Assembly: GCA_949752745.1 (NCBI GenBank)
Contig: OX457027.1
Coordinates: 88,123,720 to 88,187,719, forward strand
Reading direction: 5' to 3'
DNA from: Protula sp. h YS-2021
Lineage: Eukaryota > Annelida > Polychaeta > Sabellida > Serpulidae
DNA length: 64,000 nt
In this document: positions 10,655-21,200 of the stretch, piece by piece
Position numbering within the stretch: position 1 is the stretch's first letter
How the letters are laid out: each line of letters opens with the position of its first letter
The notes under the pieces: generated by a model
Told to the model about the DNA's origin: nothing
Databases searched by the model: none
Seen by the model: only the letters and a program-made list of their open reading frames with translations
Position numbers and translations under genes: made by a program

Positions 10655-11932
10655 ATACTGAAATTTAGTACACGACTTGACCATACGCTGTAATTTAGCC
10701 TGGTTCTTCGCAAGTAAATAATTTTCAATGCTGATCGGAACGCTAAAAGATACTATAGTTAATTTTAATCAGTTACGTCATATAACATAGCATATACTGA
10801 CTTATTTCGAGGAAACATGAAGGTTATTAACCAGTTATAAAAATGTCGACCTATTGGTCATCATCTGCTTCGGGTTGATAATATAAACATATTGTTTGTG
10901 TCCCTCTGGAAAATGCTGAAATATTGGATCAGACAGGAGGGTCGGTGGCACGAGGTGTCAGCCGAGTTCTGTAAGACACCGCCTCAACGAAAATATTTAA
11001 CAAAAAAAAAAAAAAAACAGAAGATAATGAAGTGGGTTGTAATAAACTTGGTTTTTTCTTAACCATGAGGTTTTATCTCTCCCCTACAGAACAAAAGTGA
11101 AAAATATAAATGGGATCTAAATAAGTACAAATACCTGACATCATGTGGTATGCAATTACGAAAATCAAAGACGATCATTACGAATGATTTGTTTTACAAA
11201 ATACTTCGGAAAACTGTTTACGTAAAACGATTTGATTGTAAATCTTGTATTCTTAATGGACGAGAGCATATAGAGATTTATTTGAAACATATTATTTCTT
11301 GTATTAGTAAATAAAATCTTCTTCTCATATTTGTCCAAGGCGTTTGACAAATCTTTCTGTTATGTGCTGTACTTTACAAGTCACTGTTAGATGGCCCGGT
11401 ACCCCGTGACTTTTTCTAGCAAACTGAGTCAAAAGTAAAGCCAACTGTCAATAAAACGTTTTGAAAATGCTGGCTATTGTCAAATGCGTCATTAAGCATT
11501 CATTTTTAAACATGTGAAATTTTGCTGAATATCCGACGTCTTTAGAATATGAATCATTAAGAGTTTCAATATTTTGTTCAAGTACTTCGATGACTGACAA
11601 CATGACGTGTACTTTCCAATTTAAGCTCCTGTGGCTCTTACAAATGCAACAAAATAATTGTAATATAGATAGGATATGACATGCAGTTTTGTTCACTCTC
11701 AAGTTTGAAAGCTACGCTCGGATTCGCCGTCCAGGAACATTCTTCCCCTACAGCAAGCAAAACTGTATGCCGCACTCCAAGGTATATCACATTTCTTAAC
11801 TTAAAATAAGTCGGTGTTTTTGTTTACATGCTAAGAAGTAGCAACATTGCATTGCGATTTGCGATTTTTTAGGTCATGGGACATTTCCTAACAAAATTAT
11901 GCTTTATTTCTTCATTGATCTTTCTTGTAATT
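10655..11932. other. 3' UTR and intergenic spacer
   Basis: Contains candidate poly(A) signals and an A15 run near 11001. No coding or repeat feature was recognised. Confidence 0.5.
11041..11046 (+). promoter_or_regulatory. Candidate poly(A) signal of ANK-cGLR
   Basis: AATAAA about 390 bp after the stop codon; the nearest plain hexamer downstream. Another lies near 11450. Choice between them is a guess. Confidence 0.35.
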
Positions 11933-12650
11933 TTATTTGGTGTATCTCATAGGTTTCGATGAATGAGTATCAGGTAACCTGAGTCTCTTGGGACGGTGGA
12001 TAAGAAGAGCGTCCTGTTCTGGAAGCACACATCTTACCGCACGTCTTGTACTTGCAACCGTATTGTAGATCTGGGATGGAATGCCATCTGGTCCGGGTGC
12101 TTTCCCTGAGGATAACTGCTTAATCGCTTTTGCTAGTTCGTCCATTATAGAAAGTGAGTCTGTGTAAGAGAACGGGCAGCTGCTTTCAATTAACTTCAAT
12201 AACTTTCGGATATGTTAGAAGGATAGTTGAGTGGCGAAATGAAGTATTCAGCCCATCTGCAGCTAACCGTAGCTCTTGAGCTTTGTTATCCCACCACTTA
12301 CTTTTCATGGCTTATAGACTTATAGACGTTTTTGTACTTGAGCTTTTATTTGACAATATTCATTTTGCCTTGATTGGGAGTTCTTGTCATTCACGTTCTG
12401 CAGGTGTGCAGGGTGCATGTCTTCCAACATCTTTGATATTTCCGTGTCATTCCAATCAAGTCAGTCTTGGCGATTCCATGTGACGAAGCCAAGTATTCCG
12501 TCCAGTTCCCTCTATGCTATCTCAGCATCCACGTCATCGGCTAAAGATTCATTAGTTGCTTTTAAAAGATTAATTGCTTTTCAGCTCTTCGGCCTCTTCT
12601 GTGGAACCAAGACCTACTTTATTCAGCTTCTTAGGCTGAGGTTTGGATGA
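11933..12650 (-). mobile_element. RTE-like LINE remnant (linker to RT start)
   Basis: Minus-strand frames read the endonuclease-RT linker (RQDWLDWND, MKSKWWDNKAQELRLAADG) and the RT start (AIKQLSSGKAPGPDGIPSQIY) familiar from RTE/BovB-type ORF2 proteins. Stops and frameshifts separate the pieces, and after IPSQIY the homology fades. A fragment only. Confidence 0.75.
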
Positions 12651-12820
12651 GGTTGTAATATAACGTTAAACAAGATCGCTCAAGGTTACGATTACTGAAA
12701 GAATAAATTAAAATATTGCAAAAATGCTAGGCCGAATTAAAACGACCTAAAAGCGATAAAACACGATGTTGTTCAGAGGAATCACTTTGCTTGGTTTCCC
12801 GAGTTCATAAAAGACCACCA

Positions 12821-13036
12821 GGCGCCGTATTCACGAAAGTTAACTGCACAGTTAATTATACTACTAGAAGCGAGCTTCAGTTAATCCATCTGTATCATGC
12901 AAGCAATTTTTAGATGGAGGCATTTTGTTAAACAGGATAAATTTATCAATTTGCTTTCAGACGTTCTGGTTGCATATACTGAGCAGTTAACAAAATTAGT
13001 TAACTGTACATTTAACTTTTGTGAATACGGCCACAG
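12821..13036. mobile_element. MITE with gtattcacgaa termini
   Basis: The left end reads gccgtattcacgaaagttaa and the right end is its approximate inverse (ttaacttttgtgaatacggc). Inside are inverted agttaactg words. No coding capacity. A related element lies at 57154-57750. Confidence 0.6.
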
Positions 13037-13039
13037 GCA

Positions 13040-16000
13040 ACTTCACAACGATGTCAGTAGTTCGCTGCAGCTCTGCAACTTTTCACTTTTATTTTTCAAT
13101 TTCTATTCAACGCCCGGTTCAGGGGTGGTACAATTGGCATGATATGCGTTACAATACGTGTCCAAAAAAGTGCCAATTTCGATAACAAAGGAGGGGTGGG
13201 GGGAATAATTTTCATTCACTTTGTAAACCGCAAAATGGTTGGGGGGGGGGGGAGCTGTTTCGGAATTTACTCCGCGTTTGGTTAAAAAAAAGTGTTATTT
13301 CTAAATTATCACTCCGCATCTCGGGGTCGCTTTAAAAAGTCATGGACACACATGGTAACTGTTGAGTGCACCCCCCCCCCCCCTCCCCCAGGGATTCAGC
13401 GCTGTGAAAAATAATTTGAATAGGCATATGATCGGTATGGCACAAAAAAGCATGCAGTAGACAACGGCATCGTACCAAGGAGGCGAAGTAAGGTCTAGTA
13501 TTGACCCCCCCCCCCCCCCCCACAAAAAAAGAGAGAACAATATCCACACCCACATCTTACGTCTATTCAACAATACCCCGTAGGCGTCGAACATATATTG
13601 ACGAAATTGGCCTCAAGTATGCCATCAGTAAACAAATCCAAAATAAGGTGGCTTAACCACTTCAACAATGCCTCAGAGAGGACAAACAGATGTCGAAGAA
13701 ATGGAGATTGACAGTGGATATTCCGTGCCAATCCGATGTTGTTGCACATACATCGATAAGACGATGAACAAAGTGTGTTTCGTCTTTCCTAAATTAGGGC
13801 ATATCACGTTTAAATGTTAAATGTGACCGTTGCTATAAAGACTGCAAATGACCCCAACCAACCTCTCTCCTACTCCCCCCCCCCCCCCCCCCGTCCCATT
13901 TTTTGCTTTCAGCTTAAATGAACCCATATTCACACCTTACCAGCACACTTAAGAATGTAAACACCCCTGTAAACGGATTTTACACAGGTAACCTTAGCAA
14001 GTTTCCTGTCAGTATATCGCCGTTTTCTACAAAGCCATACGGTCTGTAAGCCTACGTCAAAATGTTTCTGCATATATCTAAATTGCTCAGCCCGTATTCG
14101 GGCCCTCCCTTCATTCTGCCATGTAAGTAATTTATTGCAACTCCAGCACTGCTCCTGGATGCTTTATCATCTTTATCCCTCCAGTAAGTCGAAAGATCAC
14201 ATATATAGCATTGCCTCATTGAGACTGAATATGCCAGGCATTCCAAAATGTATTGCTATTGTTTTCTTTTTTTCATATTCTTCAAGTCTGTGTCCGGTTT
14301 TCACATTGCAATTGGGCACTTATTCTGTGTTCTGCGTTTTTTTTTTTTCGAAGGACCCTGGTCACAGCTTAGACAACCACCTTCGAGTACTCATGCAAGA
14401 TGCAACGAAAACGTTACAGATATCATAAACGTAATACAGTGAATCTCGAGGTCATGGTATAGGTTATACCGACAGAGCTCTGGTAACAATATAACTTTGT
14501 GGTCCATATTCAGCCAATTTTTCTTGCTGTTTCAAAGCATCAGTTTTTTTTTTTTTTTTTACAACGCATGGATGTAACGTCTGTTCTTGCTCCCAGCCAT
14601 GTTATAACGAGCTTGTTACTGTAGTTAAGGTTTTTCTTTTTTATTAGCTCGAGCTAACGAATTGGTTAGGCGGCGACGTTATTCAGTAAATATTTGGCGG
14701 GCACTGAAATAATGAAAAGAAAGTATAAACAAGACACACTCGTGTCATAATCGTCGGCCCTGTCTCATCCTCGTAGGATTAGGACTATCGTCACGTGGTC
14801 CAAGAGTGTAAATATTGCGGTTTAGAAGAATTAGTTCCGAATGCTTTCAAAGGTCCGTGATTCCGTGGATATTTTTTATGGATAGTTGAGCAAGACTATA
14901 GTCAAGTGTAGATTTCATTACATCCTTGCCCAAACCCGTCTAGTTTTGACACTCTTAACAAAAACACTGGTAGAAAAAATGGCAAATTTAGTCTTAATGC
15001 TGCACCTGTTTACCCTTGTTGTTAACAACATGAATCCCTATTTTACCTGTTGATATTTTGTTTGTACTGAAATTTTTCATGGCGCTTACTTTTCAATATA
15101 TTCCGGATCTAAACCCGGATACTTCGACACAAGTCAAAGCCTGACAAAAGAACCCGGATCCTGTCAGGCCCAGGTCAGAGCCTGACAAAAAACCCGGATC
15201 CTTGAATCTTTGAAGGCAACCCTCGTTGGACTTTTATTTGTGGAAAATGTTTAATCAAGTGGTAATCATAATCTGCAATGGAGATACTTAACGAGTGTGT
15301 ACTAAGTTTGTTTGAGGTTTAGTTTTTCTTGGAACTTACACGTTTGGTTATCTAAGTGCCACCCTCTCATTCTCCTTAAAATATACATTTTTACTGGGCG
15401 GAGGTGGATGGGCGGGTGACCATCTATAAAAAAAGGAACTCCCTTTAATTTTCGAAATTTTATTTTGAGATCAACCCTTTTACATCTTCACGCCTTACAC
15501 ACATCACACTACATCCACCACACTGCTTACCATTCGGTTATGAGTACTTCCGCATTTAAAATAAATTTTCATCGCCCCTGAACACTCATAATTTCCAGAA
15601 ACAATCAGCAACTAAAATACAAATTGGGCAAATTTAAGTATTTCCCAATGCTCCTTGACAGTCATAACCCAAAAACGAAAGAAAAATGGGTAATTTTATC
15701 GACAACAAGGCACTTATGATAAAAGAAGAGAAAGTTGGACAGACACAAAGAAAGAAAGATACAGAGAGAGGAGAGAGAGAGAGAGAGAGATATGGAGAGA
15801 AAGAAAAGATAAGAGATGTAGGAAATGTAGTAGCCGCAAACAGTACGAAGATTCATGACGTCTTTAGGTGTTTATAAACTGTGGAATAACATCGCCTACT
15901 CACTTGAAGCACTGACGAGTTCACTTTTTCGTGTTTGTCAACAGCTGCGCATCAACATCTGTAAGGTTAAGTACACTCACACGAAACACAGCAAGCCGAA

Positions 16001-18058
16001 CATACACCACTGGACATTATTGCACATCATTCTCATTTCAGGCAATTTTTTCCTGCATCACTTTCTTTTTCACTCGTCAGACTGTTACATGATTTGGGTG
16101 AATGCTGTCATCTGATTGGTCAATTTCCAAGTCAATTCATTTTGCGACGTAGGCCGCAACGCAAAAATACTGCACTTATTTGCAATCAAAACGCCACGTA
16201 ATAAACCTATACTGACATTATTCTGAGTCAACGTGAAATATTATTGGCCAGTTAAAATCACTAATGCTTCAAGGTGACGCAAAATAAATATGTATCTGGT
16301 ATTTACTGTAACTGCAAGCGGAAAATTAAAGTAAACTGACACTTTTGGGTGCTTTGATGCGCAGTCACAAACATTACGTCATGATTGGTTACTGTAAACA
16401 AAGAAAACGTTTAGCCCTTTCGTTTAATATCACAACACGTCTTTGGTTTCACAACGCTGTAGTTTCACCATTTATCTTGAAGTAATGACTGAGTTCTCAT
16501 CTATTGACACGAAGTCCTGAGCCATGACGGACAGAATGCATCACAGATTATATCATTATGAAATTTCAAATACAAAGAAACCGTCAAATGAAAGCTCAGC
16601 TTCTTAAAAATGAATAATGCATTAAACCTAGCTATACAATACTGAGTGAGGAATAGTGAAAACCAACATCGAGGTAAAAATGATGTGTGCCAATTTCCAG
16701 CTATAATCCGCCATCGTGTATTAATGCCCAGCGCACTGAAATACGACAAAGAGTTCAAACCTTTAGTGGTGAAACACGCGCCATTTTCATTGTGAAACAG
16801 ATCATCGTACAGATATCCGACGCGCACGCGGCCCTTGCCCGAATTATCCCTAATATTATTTCACAACTTTAATACACCCCCCTCCCTCCGGCAGGTGAAA
16901 AGCGGGAGGGGGTAGGGGGGAGGAGAGGGGGGAGTGTGATGCAATAATCTGTACACTCGGCATGATGTCTCCTTCAAGCAAGGTTTAATCTTCTATTTAT
17001 TTCTGACGTACACAAGTTATTACATCAGTTTATTTTATACCTTATAATGTAGTTTTTCTGCGCCGTGCTATGTGGGGTGTGGACTGTTATAGTGGTAGAG
17101 TTGACTACACACGGCAAACAGTACACGAGTTGAGGGGGGGAGGGGGTGGCACGGGGTGAGGGAGGGGGTGTGGACAGGATTTACATCGCTACCTGGATGG
17201 GATGGTAAGGTGCGGGAGGGGGTTGTGTCTTAGACATCTGTTAATTATCACATATCGACGCCAGTACTTACAGATCACCAAATATATCACATATACTTAC
17301 TAAACAGCTAATAATACTTTCTGTGAATGACGTCATACTGCCGTCCTGGGGCAACGGGTGTATGCGATCGCACAGCCCCTGCCAACACATATCTCCCCTC
17401 CCCCTACCCCCATACCACCTCATACCTCTTCGACATCTTGATATACTTCAAAACAAACCGTGCGTGAACTTGCAATCAAGTGGTTTGTTCAACAAACATA
17501 GGCATAAAAACATTTCGTGGTAAAAATAACGAAAGAAGCAAAACACATAAAGCGCGATTACAGACATCAGAAAGGACGAGGGAGGGGGGGGGGGGGGGGG
17601 GTGAGGAGGCACTCACTCTCTGCACTGGTTCGTTGATACAATATCAGAGGCTGCGCGGATATGGCCTACACAACATTTCTACATTTTCTACAGCGAAATC
17701 CCCGATATCCTCACACGTGGGATCTGATAAATGCTTACATGAACATACATTTACACGATACACATAATCCCCACCCCCCTCCGAGTCCGCAGCACTGCTG
17801 GGACCGGATCACGCAAACACAAAACCGGTTAAACAAGCATCACAGTTCTCACGGCTACATCTGCTCACTTGTGGATCGAAATTCTTTTTGACCATTCCCA
17901 GGCGGGCGGTCCCATGAAGCCCTTCTTTGGAAAATAAACGCACTAAGTGTTAAAGATAATACATAATCAGACATGAGAACAGGCGGGACTAAAAAGCGGA
18001 AATTTTTGTTAAGTCCTAGAGACATGGAGTGTTGGAATTATCTAATTAAGTAGTGACG
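13040..18058. other. Intergenic spacer rich in G/C homopolymers and simple repeats
   Basis: No gene recognised. Pure runs of 12-18 C or G occur at 13241, 13371, 13505, 13875 and 17584. Purine-rich G tracts lie at 16900-16940 and 17130-17225, and T runs at 14337 and 14545. Around 15105-15210 the words gcctgacaaaa and acccggatcc repeat. Confidence 0.5.
15740..15808. repeat. GA-rich microsatellite
   Basis: A (GA)n-type purine tract with interruptions. Open frames through it are compositional. Confidence 0.85.
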
Positions 18059-18262
18059 TCACATGCTGCACGGATTCATGCTTTGCAGTAAATGCAGCAC
18101 ATTGACAACGATGAACGTCACTAGGGCACCACAGAGGGAGCCGATCTGGGTAACGACGCCGCACAACAGCAGGGCCCTATGTCCTCCGACTTCACGCAGC
18201 ATCGTGGCGATGCACACCTTCACGTAGGAGAAAATGGCGGTCATCAAGACTGAGGCCAATAT
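18059..18262 (-). CDS. SLC52A: SLC52A exon 3 (C-terminus)
   Basis: Acceptor atgtttgtag, then ILASVLMTAIFSYVKVCIA..., ending QSMNPCSM and TGA at 18061-18059. Matches the last two membrane helices of the family (YVKV, then LLCGVVTQIGSLCGALV). Confidence 0.92.
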   Translation of the reverse strand: MLASVLMTAIFSYVKVCIATMLREVGGHRALLLCGVVTQIGSLCGALVTFIVVNVLHLLQSMNPCSM

Positions 18263-21200
18263 CTACAAACATGTGGCAAAAACAAAAATGACAAAAAATT
18301 TGGACTCCAAAGTAGTAAATCCGCGTACCTGCAGTAATCTGTCGATCTTCTTAATTTTTTCTTTTTTTTACTTAATTTTATTTTCTTACATTACATCACT
18401 TTACATTGTTTTATCTATTAATTTTATAATTATTACTTGCTTTATGAACTGTTTAAAATAAGGAATGCGCTAACATACTCATAGTTACCAGTATGTAGTC
18501 CTATAGGCTATTAAAGAATATTGTTTTTTTTTTGTCAGCATAGCGCAGTGTTTGGGTTACAGGAACAGCAGACCTTACAATACTTCCTTTTGACTATCCG
18601 CGCAGAGAAGTGCATGGGATTATTGTTTTTCTTAAAAGATTCTTCCGCTTCAACCCCCTCCACCCCCTCCCTCCCCTCCTCCCATCACACACACAATGTA
18701 CTAACAGGTTCACGCATTCACATGTAGACTTCGTCAAACCAGTCGACCCCAAAAGAACTTGCTAAAAGTCCTCATCATAAACGAGAAGACGGAGGCTTGC
18801 CGAGCGCGACCCCGAACGCGTGACCTTGCAGACTTACTACAAACGTTACCCAAAGCACGTGACTTTGTAGACTTACCACAGGCGTGACCCTGAACGCGTG
18901 ACTCGCAAACTTACGACTAGCGTGACCCCAAGCACGTGACAAGCGTGACCCCGAGTACGTGACCTTGCAGACTTACCACAAGCGTGACCCCGAGCACGTG
19001 ACCTTGCAAACATACCATAAGCATGACCCCGAGCACGTGACCTTGCAGATTTACGACGAGCGTGACCCAAAGCACGTGACCTTGCAGACTTACCACAAGC
19101 GTGACCCCGAGCACGTGACCTTGCACACTTACCACAAGCGTGACCCCAAGCACGTGACCTTTCAGCCTTACCACAAGCGTAATCCCAAGCACGTGACCTT
19201 GCAGACTTACCACAAGCGTGACCCCGAGCACGCGACCTTGCACATTTACCACACGCGTGACCCCCAAGCACGTGACCTTTCAGACTTACCACATGCGTGA
19301 CCCAAAGCACGTGACCTTGCATACTTACCACAAGGGTGATCCCGAGCACGTGACCTTGCAGACTTACCACAAGCGTGACCCCGAGCACGCGGCCTTGCAG
19401 ACTTACCACAAGCGTAACCCCGATCACGTGGTCTTGCAGACTTACCACAAGCGTGACCCCGAGCACGTGACCTTGCAAACGTACCATAAGCGTGAACCCG
19501 AGCACGTGGCCTTGCAGACTTACCACAAGCGTGACCCCGAGCACGTGGCCTTGCAGACTTACTACAAGCTTGACCCCGAGCACGTGGCCTTGCAGACTTA
19601 CCACAAGCGTGACCCCGAGCACGTGGCCTTGTAGCGGCGGCGCGGGACTGAGCGCGGCCAGGTAGAGCAGGTAAGCGGCCAGCACTGAGGCGGTGGCTAC
19701 GAGGATGCTCACGCCAGTCACCGTGATGGCGGGAAGGAAGAGGACGAGGAAACACGCCAGCGGATTCACGATCGTGGAGAGGCGCACCGAGAGCGTGTAT
19801 GCCAGGTGACCTGAAATAACATGACGCATGCCTCTCGTATACATGTTAATTTATGCCGTGCATTCAGCACTTATAAAAGCAGCAGAAGCACTGGCTTTGA
19901 GGAAGAGTAGCCTATGTACGTGTCTTCCACTGGCTTTGTTTATTTACAATTTGGACTTCAGCCCCAAGGAGTTTACGTTTTACCAGGAATTCTTCTTTAC
20001 CCCTTCTCACGCCATTGTTTGTCGGTTCCCCCTAAATCGATGGGGTTAGGAAAATGAAACTTGGTCCCCTTATAGCTGACCATGGGTTCCTGCTCAATGG
20101 GCAAAAAACTGGCGATCTTCGACGTGATCATCAACCTGACGTCATAAAGCGTTCAAAGTTAAATATCTAAAAAAAAACATAACATACGTGGCAATTTGTA
20201 TGCGGTGGTTTCCCTACATGTTACCAAGCGAATTTTTTGCTGAAATTGGGAACATTTAGCCGAGAACTTTTTGGGGGTAAGGGGGGGGGGATATCTTTTG
20301 GTGGGAAAGGGGATATCTTCTTTAACTAATTCGCCAAATTCGTCCCCCTTTTACCATTTATTTTGTTATTTTTTAAAATAAGTTTTTATGGAATAAGTTT
20401 GTGACTTATCCTGGAAGCTCTGCCCCCCCCCGGCTCCACCCCCCCCCCCCCCCCCACTCTCTCCCTCTTTCGAATGGCTTTAGATGACAAGGTCTCCCCG
20501 AATCCGCTAAAAATTTGCTTGACCTTCAAGATCAAGGTCAAGTTGACGTCACTTTTTACATAAAGCGGTTTCCAGAAAACTCCTCATATAATTGCAGTCG
20601 TAGGAGCTTTGGTACACTTATGCACACGGTTGGCAGATTTCTTCCAAGGTGGAAAAAACTACTGGAAAAAACCTGGTTTAAACTCTCTGGAAGAAATACT
20701 TTCATCCAATCCAGAAGTGGACACAACTGGAAGAGACTCTGGGCCTATTTTGGACGAATTTTTATGTGTATCTCAAGTCATCAAAAGCCGTAATATGAGA
20801 CGGACAAACAATACGATGTTTAATTACTGGGTCAAAGCACATGGGGCCAATTTCACAACTGTGGTCTTGACCTAGTTTCGCCCAAACAAGGTCCAGTGGT
20901 TCCCGAAACCTGGTTTGGAACTTTTATCGGTTTTTCAAGTCTAGTCTAGTCGCCAACTGGTCTGAAATTTGACGCGAGGTTTACCAAAATCCCAAACCTA
21001 GTAGGGATTAGTTCCGCCAAGGTTTCAGTATAACATTCGAGCACAAACATTTATCGCGTTTGGGTATTTGGTCATGTTTATTGGTACTGTTATTGTGCTA
21101 TTGTGTTATAGTTGTATACCCTTCACTTACATATATAGTCGAATATTTCATTAGATTTTACTTTCGTAATTATACTATTATTGTATTTGCAATAAAATAT

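Noticed and set aside
18959..19634. Repetitive protein genes on the plus strand (TYHKRDPEHV-type repeats)
   Set aside because: They are by-products of a 39-bp minisatellite whose length is a multiple of three; the minus-strand splice-junction origin explains it.
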